DNA of 64,000 bases, taken from Prorocentrum cordatum. Taxonomy: Eukaryota; Sar; Dinophyceae; Prorocentrales; Prorocentraceae. Below the pieces are notes generated by a model. That model saw only the letters and a program-made list of their open reading frames with translations. It made no database searches and had not been told where the DNA came from. Location: positions 62,001 to 126,000 of the forward strand of contig CAUYUJ010018491.1 of NCBI GenBank assembly GCA_963575745.1, given 5' to 3'. Below, one piece after another: positions 1-9,840 of this stretch. The position numbers were made by a program, and so were the translations under genes. The number at the start of each line of letters is the position of its first letter. Position 1 is the first letter of the stretch.

Positions 1-386
1 GAGGGTTTTCAGAGGGTTTCGGGAGGTCTTCGGCTGCTTTGAGAGGTCTTCGGCTGGTGCGGATCGCCTCCGCCTCGCCGCCGAACCCTAGCGAACCCTG
101 GATTCTCTAGCCCGACCCCTTCCCCAGAGCCGGCCTCTCGTCCCGAGCAGTCTCGTGGCCGGTCCAGGGGGGCCGACGGAGCGCCTCTCTGGAGGCCGAG
201 GAAGACTGTGCCAGAGGACCTCGCGGCGCCACCTTTACTTCAGCCGAGCGTCGGGCGGGGCGAGGACGAGGAAGAATCCGTTGCAGAGCGCTCTCGGGGC
301 GCTCCGAGGGGGCCGCGGCGCCCGGGACGTCCTCCCGAGCCGCGGGCTCTCAGAGTTTCTCGACTCTGCCATCCTCCCCCGAAGGG
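1..386. other. GC-rich leader without a recognised gene
   Basis: GC-rich sequence with short direct repeats near the left edge (two copies of an aggtcttcggctg motif before position 60). Open frames here run into the GGA microsatellite and resemble no protein I know. It may be the tail of something lying outside the window. Confidence 0.4.
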
Positions 387-536
387 GGGGAGGAGGAGGA
401 GGAGGAGGAGGAGGAGGAGGAGGAGGAGGAGGAGGAGGAGGAGGCGGAGGCGGAGGCGGAGGCGGAGGCGGAGGAGGAGGCTGAGGAGGAGGAGGAGGAG
501 GAGGAGGCGGAGGAGGAGGAGGAGGAGGAGGAGGCT
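387..536. repeat. (GGA)n microsatellite with GGC interruptions
   Basis: About 150 bp of GGA triplets with interspersed GGC. All frames stay open across it, giving runs of G, R, E or P, which explains the long overlapping frames at 155-894. No coding function is inferred. Confidence 0.95.
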
Positions 537-733
537 GGCTTCGTCTCCGAGAGCCTCCCGTCGTGGTGCCGTCGCGGCGCGCGCGCGTCTGGGGTCTCCG
601 TGCGCCCTCCGCAAGGGCCAGGGCGCCCGGCCCGGCGGAGCGGCGGCGCAGGGGCCGGGCGCAAGGGCGCAGGCACCGTCTTTCGTGCCTCTCTTCGGCT
701 CGACTGCACGTAGGAGTTCTAGGCCTCCTAGAT

Positions 734-978
734 ATGAGTCGGGCGTGCCCCTCCACAGAAGGAATATTCAATAATAGTTCTACAAAGGAATCAACAGTAA
801 TAGTAGTGGTAATAATAATCATAGTCAGAGTAGTAGTCATAATAAGATTATGTTTATGCCTAATAAACAAAAAATCTGGGGACGATTTGTCCATTATTGT
901 TTGACCATTGTTGAGTATTTGTTGACTATTCTTATTTTTCGTCCCAAATCCATTTGTTGGGGGACAGGCCCGGCCTAG
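734..978. mobile_element. Small non-autonomous element with inverted termini
   Basis: The left end (736-776, GTCGGGCGTGCCCC...) and the reverse complement of the right end (about 924-977) are imperfect inverted repeats sharing CGGGC...CCCC and AATAGT blocks. The 8-bp sequence TCCTAGAT stands directly on both sides (726-733 and 979-986) and could be a target-site duplication. The interior is AT-rich (TAATAG-type triplets) and encodes nothing. A related pair of termini bounds the 17852-18985 element, so this is a family. An 8-bp duplication would fit hAT-like elements, but no transposase is present to confirm the class. Confidence 0.55.
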
Positions 979-979
979 T

Positions 980-1180
980 CCTAGATGGGGTCGGAGGATC
1001 GCGCCGCATCACCGATGCATCGCCGATGCAGCTCGATGTGGGGCCCGATCGGCTTCACGTCGGCGTCGCCGATGTAGCGCCGACGTCGACGATGCATCGC
1101 TGGTGCATCGCCGATGCATCAACGATGCATTGGTGATGCGGCGCGATCCTCCGACACCATCCATTCGGACCCCATCTAGG
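980..1180. mobile_element. Foldback (long inverted repeat) element, copy 1
   Basis: About 200 bp that folds on itself. The arms are CCTAGATGGGGTC plus GGAGGATCGCGCCGCATC at the left and the matching GATGCGGCGCGATCCTCC and GACCCCATCTAGG at the right. The centre is rich in CGATGCATCG-type palindromes. A second copy lies at 19066-19259. The outer AGGCCTCCTAGAT (721-733) and ATCTAGGAGGCCT (1174-1186) are perfect inverted complements, which suggests that the element at 734-978 inserted into the left terminus of this one. Confidence 0.65.
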
Positions 1181-1186
1181 AGGCCT

Positions 1187-1829
1187 CTAGGAGTGACCTT
1201 TCGCCAGAGAGGCCCTGGGTGTGTTCGGTCGGGGCTCAAGAGACGGGGGCCTATGCAAACGGGGGTCAGTCGGAGCGCCGGATCTTGCAGGATCCTGCAG
1301 GGCCCAGGGCGCACTGACCCGGGCTTGGGTGCAGGGTCCTGCAGGATCTTGCAAAGCTTGGCGGAACCAGATTGACCCGGGTCAGTAGATCCCCGATTCG
1401 GTAGCCAATCATGGGAATTTGGCACGGTAGTTTCGCATCGTGTCAACCAGCGGCGACCCCGCCGCGGGCGTGCCAGTGGCCCAGAATCGGCCTGCATGGA
1501 ACGATCGGGCGATCAAAAGGCCACCGATCGTTCAAATCTGAACGATCCACGCGGTGTCAGGAACCAACGCCGGGGTCGTCTCGACACGGACTTGTTGTAT
1601 ACCCTTTTAATTTTGTCTTCAGCGACGATGAGCGTCGATTAGCGTCTGGGAGGCGATGAGATAGCGCCGATTTAGCGTCGATTCGCAAGAGCCGACAAGA
1701 TGGTGTGGGAGGCTCCCCTGAGTTGCCACCGAAGGTGCGGGCCCCATGGGACCCCCTGATCGCCGAGCGCGATGCGATAGCAACGGTGTACGCGCTCGGC
1801 TTGGGCCCCAGGAGGAGAAGCAGGGAGGA
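1187..1829. other. Non-coding stretch with short palindromes
   Basis: No gene seen. It contains a hairpin-forming pair around 1285-1352 (GCAGGATCCTGCAGG and its near complement) and a TGACCCGGGTCA palindrome near 1373. The stretch ends at the spliced-leader-like start of the LINE. Confidence 0.4.
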
Positions 1830-1851
1830 ACCGTAGCCATTTTGGCTCAAG
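1830..1851 (+). other. Perfect 22-nt dinoflagellate spliced leader, genomic copy
   Basis: All 22 bases match the dinoflagellate spliced leader as I know it (ACCGTAGCC...GGCTCAAG). The base after the final G is T, starting TCCGTATC, so the GT donor of a spliced-leader RNA gene is absent. This is therefore a reintegrated leader at the 5' end of a retrocopied, trans-spliced RNA, not an SL RNA gene. It stands about 150 bp upstream of the LINE open frames. It identifies the organism as a dinoflagellate. Confidence 0.95.
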
Positions 1852-1873
1852 TCCGTATCAGTTTGGCTCAAAG
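1852..1873 (+). other. Diverged second spliced leader directly after the first
   Basis: These 22 bases begin TCCGTA and end TTTGGCTCAAAG. They align to the leader along their full length with a few changes and one small shift. A further weak match (ATTTGGCTCA) occurs at 1943-1952. Stacked leaders of increasing decay are the signature of repeated transcription, trans-splicing and reintegration (the recycled-cDNA model known for dinoflagellates). Confidence 0.75.
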
Positions 1874-1980
1874 CTTTGAGCTTTTGTGGTGTAGGGGATA
1901 ATCGCGGCCCCCGACAGCGATCTATCAGTTTTCTGATACGGTATTTGGCTCACCCTGCCTCTTTTAAGCTGTGTCATTGA

Positions 1981-2960
1981 GTGGCCTTATGGGTGCTTGT
2001 CGCGTTCATGCCAAAGGATGGCCACATCCAAGCTAAGACACCTCTCGGGAAGTGTTGGCGTTGCAGCGAGTGTGGTTGTCAGCGTAATGAATCGTGGTGG
2101 ACGTGGTACAAACATTGTGGTAAAGACAAAGCTAGTCCTACCCCTCCTTGGCGTCATGATCCTCCTCGTGGTAACTGGTCTCGTAGGCCCCCCGCTGTGC
2201 CAGGACCGCAAGGAGGAGGGTGGGCGTATCAGCCTGCGCCTTTTCCCGGCCCACAGCGCGGGGCCACCACCCCGCCCGCCGCCGCGCAGCCAGGTTTGCA
2301 GATTGCGGCCTCGGGATGGCTGGGAGCAGAGGCGCAGGCCGAGGCCCAGGGCAAAAAGGGTTGCGGCTCCGCGATTTGGTCACAACCTTCGAGGCCCTCG
2401 GCGACCAGCGACAGCTTCAGCACTGCAAATTTCAGGTTTCCAAGTTCCAGGCGGTTTCGAGGCCGCCCCCGCCACCCACTGTGGGTGCGGCCAAGCATAC
2501 CATGGCCCAGGCGCGCCAGCAGCTGGACCGCACGGTGCAGGCGACGAGCAAGCTGGAGGAGCAGCTTCGCTTGGCGAAGCATCAGGCAGTCCTGGCGCAC
2601 TGCCAGTTCCAGGAGTGCGAGAAGGCCTACCTGCAAGCGGTCCGCAGCCTGCGCTGCCCGCGCAGCCGCCCGCCAAGACGTCCCTCGTCCTGGCGCTGCT
2701 GCTGGAAGGGGGCGAGGTCGAGCTCAACGACAATGGCATATTCGGGCTGGCAGACGAGGGCTCGGAGTTCTCGAAGGAGGAGCAGGCCGAGCTGGATTCA
2801 CGCGAAGCCAGGGTGCTCACCATCTTCCGCGAGGCGGCGCAGGCTGCCTTCGGAGAGGCCAAGAGAGCAAGGCCGCCTCGATGGTGGCGGGGCAGCAGGC
2901 TTTCGCGAAGCTTGATTCGGGTGGATTGCAAGCTTCTGAAATAATTCCTGTGACTAGGCA
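1981..2960 (+). pseudogene. LINE ORF1-like part: zinc finger plus charged helical segment
   Basis: The first segment (frame of 1981, useful to about 2220) carries CWRCSECGCQRN followed by WYKHCGK, a compact cysteine cluster like the RanBP2-type fingers common in dinoflagellate proteins, then Pro/Gly-rich sequence. After frameshifts come a helical, Gln/Lys/Glu-rich stretch (about 2505-2645) and an acidic segment at about 2676-2870. The likely role is RNA binding within the element's ribonucleoprotein particle. It is broken by at least two frameshifts. Confidence 0.6.
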
Positions 2961-2979
2961 TCATATGCAAGGCCCACGT

Positions 2980-3920
2980 CACATTGAAGCCATCAAGAAG
3001 CTCAGGAAGTTTGAATGGAAAGCACCTTCCCAGGCTGCAGCTTGTACTTCCGGCGGTGGATTTCATGGAGGTGCGTGGTCCTTGGTTCGCAGTCGTTTGC
3101 ATAATCGCCCCTTCCTGCCTGCGACCAAAGCAAGACTCAATCCAGGAGGCCTGTCGGGCCCACGCAGTGGACTAGCCACGCTATCCGCATGGCCGAAATT
3201 GACATGGCTTTCGTGGCGCTCCACTGCGTCTCGGGCTCGGGCCAAGGCGAAAATGCGACGCTTCTTGGAGAAGCAGCGGGCCATGTCAAGGCGCAAGGCA
3301 AACCGCATGTCATGGCAGGCGACTGGAACGTGGAGATCCAGGGAGTAGCTGATAGCGGGCTGGACCTGTTTTTGCCCGGAGAATTTTGCGCCCCGAAAGG
3401 TGAGGTCCCAGGAGGAGCCCGTCTCATTGCTGTTTGCTTGGTCTCTGAGGCCCTCCGCCAGGCTCTCGAGCTCACCTGGGACCCCTTTCGCCTTGGGCCC
3501 AACCTCGCGCAGGCTTCCGAAGGGGCTCTTCGGGTCTCCAGTTTTCCCCAATTGCGCGCGGTCTTCGCTCAGCCGCCTCCTCTGGCGCGTGCTCTGGGGT
3601 CTGATTTGCCCCGGGAGCTCCACCAAAGGCGCGCCAGGGGCTCTTGCAGGGGGGCCTCGAAGATCCCCAGTGGCAGCAGGAGCCCCCGTCAGCCCGAGGC
3701 CCAGGTCAAGCGCGGATGCATTTCCGTCTATCTGCTGGGTCTTGCCACGCCAAGCGCGACGCGTCAAGCCACTCTCAAGACGCCAGCACGCGCCGTGGCT
3801 GGCGCCCTCAAGCGCGGGAAGTCCTTCCGGTTGCGAAAAAACTTGAATGGGTGGTTAGCAGGGACTTCCAATCTTTCAGTCTGGCGGGCGCTGCATCTTC
3901 GGCGCACTGAATAGAAAGGC
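2980..3920 (+). pseudogene. LINE APE-type endonuclease remnant
   Basis: The frame beginning near 3189 (MAEIDMAFVALH...) contains MAGDWNVEIQGV at about 3308-3343, matching the (G)DxN motif of the exonuclease/endonuclease/phosphatase fold used by LINE endonucleases to nick target DNA. The sequence before and after is frameshifted, and no complete domain can be read. Downstream, about 3400-3900, is low-similarity Pro/Arg-rich sequence. Confidence 0.6.
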
Positions 3921-4129
3921 TTGCCGAGGAAAGAACGCCCCACCCAGGCCGCTTCCGCGCCCTTCTCGACGGCCTGCCAGCACGCTTTCAACCTGCCACG
4001 CCTCCGGCGTGAGAGACGAGAGGAAGTTGCGCTCGAAGTTCTGGGGTCCTCTGGGCCAGCTGCGTCGAGGAAGGACCTGGGGGCCAGCCTGCGCAAGCTT
4101 TCGCTCCTCCTGCGCCCCCTGGAAACGCA

Positions 4130-5780
4130 TTTTTAAAGGGCCCCCTTCAAGAGTTTCAAGCAATGGATGCAGGACTACATCTCGAGCGGGGGCGGAGCTC
4201 TCCATTTTCACGCCAAGACGTGGGGGTTAGATCTCGCCGAGCTCGGCTGCGAGCTTGACTCGCCAGGTGAAATAGTAGTCCATCCAGGAGAGGCTCCGGG
4301 GGCGAAGGCTCGGAGGCGGGCGGATGCGTGGCAAGCTGGATCGCGAGAAATTTCTCCGCCCTGGCGGGGGGGGCATTTCCGCGGGCTGGCGAAATCGGAC
4401 CAGTCAGAGCGCGAACCGCTCTCGGTGGAACAGGCGGAGGAGGCCCTCAAGTGTTTTCGAAGCCTCGGCGGGCCAAGTTGCAGATTTTCAGGATCCTCGG
4501 GATTGGCTCAAGTTGCCTCCTGGTGCCCTCCAGGAGCTCCAACGGATCCTCGAGGAAATCGAATCTGAATAAGCCTGGCCACCACAGCTCCGTCTAGGAG
4601 TGCTTCAGCTCATGTTTAAAAAAGTGCAGTTGCAGGTCGCCCAATTGCTTCAGCCCAAGGTCTCCACAGGGTCTGGGGCAGGGCGCGCAGGTGCATCACG
4701 TCAAACTGGTCGTCCACTTGGGCGCGGTTGTGGGACAAAGCTACCCGAGACTCCTCAGCCCTGCGAGCGGCCCTCCTTCGGCTGACCCAGTGCGAAGTGG
4801 CTTCGGCCATAGGGGTTCAGCTGGGCCCACGTTCCCTGGGACTTGGAGAAATTCCACGATCATGTTCAGCTCGAAGCGGTCGTGAATATCGCCCAGCGAG
4901 TAGAGTATCCCTCAATGCATATGTTCCTAGCTCCGGACATGCACAGAGCGCCTCGGAGGGGCTGCAGGCTTCCGATCAGATTACGCCGGCTGCCCCCACA
5001 GCGTCGACGTCTCCAAAGTAGCTCTGGGATGTCCTGAAGGCGGCTCATGCGGCTTATCGGCTCTTGGCTTTGGAATCCTGGGTGGATGATCTCAGCCAAA
5101 GGCACGTTGGCCGCCGTGAACGCATCGTGAAACAGGCTGTAGAAGCTTGCTCTGGCCTCGCCGAAATGTTCAAGTCCATTGGCTTTCCGATTTCCAGTAA
5201 AAGCCAGGTCCTTGCTAATTTTAGTGCTCTCGCTTCCCAGGCGCTTCCTGCTCTCGTTTCGGTTGCCCACATTCTTCGAGGTGGCACGTCAGGCAAGGAC
5301 GCCAGCATAGGCGCAGTAGGCAAAGCTCGCTCAGTTGCAGCACTGAAGCAGCGATTCGCCAAAGCATCGCAGCGAGCTTCCAATATCAAGCGCGTAGCCT
5401 AAATCAGATGGGCGAGCCAGGGGCCAGTTCGCACGGGGCGGCAGCCCCAGGTTCTCTGGGGGTGTGAAGCCCAAGGAGTCAGTCCCACCATGGCCCTTCG
5501 AGCCCGCTCTGCGATGGCGGGCATAGTGGGGAGACGGGAAGGAGGTTGTGCCACCACTGTTCTTCGGTGCGCTTTTCAGGGCCCCCACCATGGCCCGACG
5601 GTTTCAACCCGCATACGAGTCCTCAGAGAATGGACACACTTCTTGCCAGCACTCCTGCAGACCAATGGGCACGGACTCCGCGTAGCTTGGGGTCACGCTC
5701 GGGACAGGCTTGGAGATGCGGCCAACCCCTGGGAACGGGTGAATGGTTTTGGCACCGCCGTGGTCGCGCGCCGTCTCTGA
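4130..5780 (+). pseudogene. LINE reverse transcriptase remnant (WVDDL motif) and post-RT region
   Basis: A short segment FKQWMQDYISSG (from about 4155) resembles the linker before RT in dinoflagellate LINEs. The frame at 5064-5402 has WVDDLSQRHVG (VDD at 5082-5090), fitting the catalytic Asp-Asp motif C of RT, then SSKSQVL and a basic helical tail typical of the thumb. At about 5455-5635, a GVSPT segment and VLREW look like the post-RT connector. The fingers and motif A are not readable. Several stops and frameshifts make this a pseudogene. Confidence 0.65.
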
Positions 5781-6419
5781 GCAGAATTGCCTCCTGATTA
5801 ATCAAACAGCTGGACGGCCCCCGATGGGGAAGTTTTGGACCTTCATGCATGCGGCCCCGAGGGACTGCCCGATTTCGCTCTCATCGAGGCTCTTGATCAG
5901 GCAGCCCGGGGGGAAGCCAGCGAACATTATCATGGCAGCAGTCTTCGAGACCGCACTGACATGCACATCGCTCTGCTGAAGCTGAATGAAAAGAATCCAC
6001 GGGAGCCCATGATCAGGCGGCAGTTCTAGACATGCTATATTCTGGAGCCCCCTGGCCAGCCCCCGTCGGCTTGGAGTGGAAGCCCGACGCCCCTTCCGCC
6101 CTAGCGAGCGCTCAACAGGTTCGCAGGCATAGGCGTTGGAAGCTGACTTCGGCTCCATGATCGACCAAGGGATTCGCGCGGCTAGGGAGCAGGAGGAGCA
6201 AGATGTCTTATGTGGTTCTTGAGATTCGGAGCCTCTCCTGGGCCCTAATCCTCTTTGGGGGCCCCCATATTGCCGACGGCGCGGGGCACCCGAAGAGACG
6301 CCCGTCCACCTGCTATGGAGTTGCCCTGCCAATCGCCACATCTCGGGTTTTCAAGCGAGTTCATTTCAACAAGCAGTAGACGGTAGCCAAGAGGCACCCA
6401 GCTTCCGGCTTAGAGGATT

Positions 6420-7020
6420 GCCGCCCTTGGCCTGGACATACTCCCTGCGTGGAGTCCCGATCAAGGAATCCGAGAGACTCGGCCCGCAGTTGCAAGCAGG
6501 ACGGCTAGTACTTGATGAGGGGTGCGCGATTAAGTCGGATGGGTCGGGGGGGACGACTCGGCCGATCCTCGGCTTCGTCGGAGTGGCTGGGGTTTTGCGA
6601 TTCTCCCAGACCAGCTTGACCACACCGGCTGGGCCTTCAGACCCTTGCGAATCGATTACCAATCCGCCCCAGCAGCAGAACTTCTTGCGACTCTGAGAGC
6701 TGTTCAATGCACTGCAGGGTATTTTTCTGCGCAATTGATAACGAAGGTGTTGCCAACGAGCGGTTCCGAGGTTTAAACATAAGAAACTAGGTTTCCTCTG
6801 GAGAGATTCTGGAGAGCAGTAGGTGATCGTCCCATCCAGGCGCGGCACGTTCGCTCCCATCTCAGTCTCGAGGATGCCAGTACCCGAGGGCATGAAGTGG
6901 CCCACTGGCAAGCAAATCGCCCGGCTGACCAGGCGGCAGATGAAGCTGGCAGGATGGCCCAGATCCCGTTTGACAATCGTCGGCAGATGGTTGAGAAAGA
7001 TAATCTGGATTCGCAAGTGA
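6420..7020 (+). pseudogene. LINE RNase H remnant
   Basis: SDGSGGTTRPILGF (about 6535-6576) matches the first catalytic Asp motif of RNase H (DGS/DGG type). After a frame change, ANRPADQAADEAG (about 6912-6950) matches the last motif, where Asn/Asp and AD precede a run of Ala. The middle acidic residue is not clear. RNase H after RT occurs only in some LINE clades. This separates the element from the RNase H-less copies at 51-62 kb. Confidence 0.6.
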
Positions 7021-7760
7021 TCGACTCGCTCCTGGTAGTGTCCCTGCCCTCGGTTAAGCAGGCGCCAACCCCGCCTGGGGCATCCGCCAGCGGCGACCGC
7101 CAGGCCGCCGATCGCTCTCAAGGTCGAGCGATCCACGCCCGTTTCACAGGCCATCGCCGGAGTCGTCACAGCACGGAGTTGCCGTGGGTGCCCTCGCGAG
7201 CCTCGGCTGGCCAAGCGGTCCTTCGTCTTCGGAGCTTCGGAGCGGGCGCCTTACCTCATCTTGTCTTATCCTCTGCCTTGCCCTCCTCCTGCTTGGCGCC
7301 GGGCAGGTGTCGGGAACTCGCGCAGGCTTCGCCTCGCCCGCAGGCATCTCACGCCCGAAACGAAGCGATTTCCTGGTTTGGGCACCTCACAGTTCACTTC
7401 GGTCTCACCCACCCCACCTCCAATCCCAGACATGCGATGCCTTGTTGTTTTCATTACGAGGTCCTCGGTCGTCCCAACCCTTTCCTTATGGGCCAGTGTT
7501 TCATTCCGAGCGGCTTTTTGACGGTACCAGGGCCTGGCAAGGGCCCCTGGAGACTGAACACGGCCAGCAATTTGTTCCTCAGATTCTTTCACGACGCGAG
7601 CATGTCTCGGGAGAAGGTCGCGCAGGAATCGGCCGTGTGGGGGAACCCCCCCATGCCCTCTGTGCGGAGGGGCATCCTCTTTTTTTCTCGCTGGTGCTCC
7701 CGCGCTGCATTTAGGAGCACGATTGCCAAAATGGCGAAATTGCGAAAAGGGGTTTAACAC
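7021..7760 (+). other. Putative 3' portion of the first LINE
   Basis: Open in parts but with no motif I can name. Arg/Ser-rich translations in two frames. The boundary near 7760 is set only because low-complexity sequence follows; it ends with a GCGAAAAGGGG stretch but no poly(A) or target duplication that I can see. Confidence 0.3.
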
Positions 7761-8656
7761 GAATCCTCCAGTTGAACGGCCTTAGCCAGAGCCATACGAA
7801 TGGTCCAGTTGACTCTCATACGGTTTGATGGGCTTGAGCGCTGTGCTGCTGATGTTCCAGCTCCCGTATCCCCCCAGTCCACCCCGCGCCGATCCCAGCA
7901 CCCCACCTCCGATCTTATCCTCTTCCTCGCCGCGACCAACAATCCCGTCGCGAATTGTTCACCACGCGAGCACGTCCGGGATCTCGTCCTCTCCCTCGCC
8001 CTCCTCGTGATGGGCGCTGGGCAGGCGTCGGGAAATCGCGCAGCTCATGCATCCTGGCGCCGCCGATTCGACTCGATTCCGACTCCGAGCCGATGCGGTC
8101 CAACTCGATACACGTTCCGATCCGATCGGATCTCCCGATCCCGTGCTGACTGCTCCTGCCCAGGACTTCCGATCTCGTCCTCGCCCTCGCCCCCCACCCT
8201 CGCCTTCCCTCTCCGTCGCCCTCTTCTCCCTGGCCCTCACCCTCCCAACGACCTCGGCCTCTGCCTCGTCCCCCCCTCTTCCCCCTCCCTTCCCTCCGAC
8301 CTCCTCTTCCGCCGGCCTCCCCCCTCCGACGTGGCCGCACAGGCCGGCGGCGCTCCGAAGCGGCCGGCCGCGCCCGCAGCGGCCGCCGAGGCGGCGCCGG
8401 CCGCCGCCCGCGGCGGTCGGCCGGAGGGCGGACGCGGCGCCGCAGCGGTAAAGCGGCCCGCGCCGAAGGAAGACAGCGAGGTGTTGTGGGCCTCCTCCTT
8501 CTCCTCTTCCTTTTGCTCTCCCTCCTCCTCATCCTCCTCCTCCTCCTCCTCCTCCTCCTGCCCCTCGTCCTCCTCCTCCTCCTCCTCCTCGATTTCCTCC
8601 TACTCCCCCTCCTCCCCCTCCTCCGCCCCTCCGTTTCCTCCTCCTCCTCCTCCTCC
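7761..8656. other. GC- and pyrimidine-rich sequence ending in a CTC microsatellite
   Basis: No gene recognised. From about 8180 the plus strand is strongly pyrimidine-rich, and 8490-8656 is CTC/TCC triplets that run into the assembly gap. Proline- and serine-rich frames on both strands are translations of this repeat. Confidence 0.6.
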
Positions 8657-8756
8657 NNNNNNNNNNNNNNNNNNNNNNNNNNNNNNNNNNNNNNNNNNNN
8701 NNNNNNNNNNNNNNNNNNNNNNNNNNNNNNNNNNNNNNNNNNNNNNNNNNNNNNNN
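8657..8756. other. Assembly gap of exactly 100 N
   Basis: One hundred N characters, a conventional placeholder size, placed inside a CTC microsatellite, where short-read assembly commonly breaks. The true gap length is unknown. A missing upstream exon of the topoisomerase gene could lie here. Confidence 0.98.
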
Positions 8757-9840
8757 TCTTGGGGCCATCGTGGGACATTTTGGGGCCATCTTGGGCCGTC
8801 TTGGCCTCCTGAGGCTCGCTTCGGAGCCTCTTCGGGCAATCTCGGAGGCCTCTCGGGCCGTTCTGGCCGCGCGGGGGCGTCACTATGAGAATTCTGGGGT
8901 GGCCCGGAGCAGCCATGATTTGAGGTTCCCCCCCGTCTGTTAACTGTTTGGTGACGCGGCGTGGCCCCCTAGCAGACAGTAAAAAGGAGGCAGGAAACAG
9001 GTCTGGAGAGACAAAAGGCCAAACAACAAATGACAACACATAACACATGACAGCAGACCGCACACACCTTCGCAGCCTTGCGCCCCCGGAGGGGACCGGC
9101 GGATATAGGCGCGCGTCTATATTGCGAGGGCCAGGACGACAACGACGATGACGACGACGCTGACGTGGGTCAGAGTCCTCAGGGATTCTGTTTGGGGTCT
9201 CTTCGGAGCGCTCTCGGAGGCCTCTGGGGGGTTTGGGGGGCCCATTCGGAGCATCTTGGAGGCCTCTTGGGAGCATCTTGGGAGCCTCTTAGGAGCCTCT
9301 TGGGGCTTCCTCGGGACCTCTCGGGGGCCTCCAGGAGCCTCTTGGAGCCTCTTGGGGGCCTCTTGGGCGCCTCTTGGGGCCTCCTGGGAGCCTCTCGGGG
9401 CGGAGGACTCGAAATGTCCGTTTGGTTCCCCTGTGTGGGCACCCTCTTGGAGTCCTCTTTGGGAGCCTCTTGGGCCGTCTTGCAGGCGTCTTAGGCCGTC
9501 TTCGAGTCCTCTTTGGCCCGTTTCGGGATCCTTTGGGAGGCCTCTTGGGGCGATCGTTGGAGCCTCTTGGGCCGTCTCGGAGCGTCAAGAACGCCCAAGT
9601 CCTTGAAAAAATTAAGGAAAATCAGGAAATGTTGCCTCTTCGGGCTCTCTTGGGAGTGCTCTTTGGGGCCTCTTGGGGCGTCTTCAGCCCTCTTGGGCCG
9701 TCTGGAGGGCGTAAAGACATCTTGGAGCGATCGTTCGGCGATTCGGGGTCCTCTTGGACCGTCTGGGGGGCCTCTTGGGGCACTCTTGGCTCGTCTTGGG
9801 ACGTTTTTGGGCCCCAGGCACCCCCAGGGGGGGTGGTACT
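8757..9840. repeat. 12-bp CCTCTTGGGAG-type array
   Basis: Degenerate tandem copies of a roughly 12-bp unit, GCCTCTTGGGAG, with variants (GTCTTGG, TTCTTGG). Dense at about 9165-9830; the flank 8757-8900 is weaker. Frames stay open and read as repeated LGASWG-like peptides on the plus strand and RGPQEAPRR-like on the minus strand; these are not proteins. The same repeat recurs at 18035, 34380, 35785, 37310 and 41665. An unrelated-looking spacer lies at about 8900-9150. Confidence 0.85.

Larger units (their letters stand above)
1830..7760 (+). mobile_element. Decayed LINE with endonuclease, RT and RNase H (LINE-1 of this window)
   Basis: A roughly 5.9-kb degenerate non-LTR retrotransposon. In order: stacked leaders, zinc-finger and coiled-coil segment, APE-type endonuclease remnant, reverse transcriptase remnant with WVDDL, post-RT segment, RNase H remnant, and a 3' part of unknown content. 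The pieces lie in all three forward frames with many frameshifts and stops, so the copy is inactive. The RT type differs from the LINEs at 51-62 kb (VDD instead of YADD; RNase H present). The 3' boundary is uncertain and I see no clear poly(A). Confidence 0.8.

Noticed and set aside
155-904. Overlapping long frames with poly-Gly, poly-Arg and poly-Pro
   Set aside because: Open in nearly all frames because of the GGA microsatellite; no domain and no similarity to a known protein.
1830-1990. Spliced-leader RNA gene
   Set aside because: The leader is followed by T, not by a GT donor, and by a second leader. No SL RNA intron or Sm-like site is evident in the proper place.
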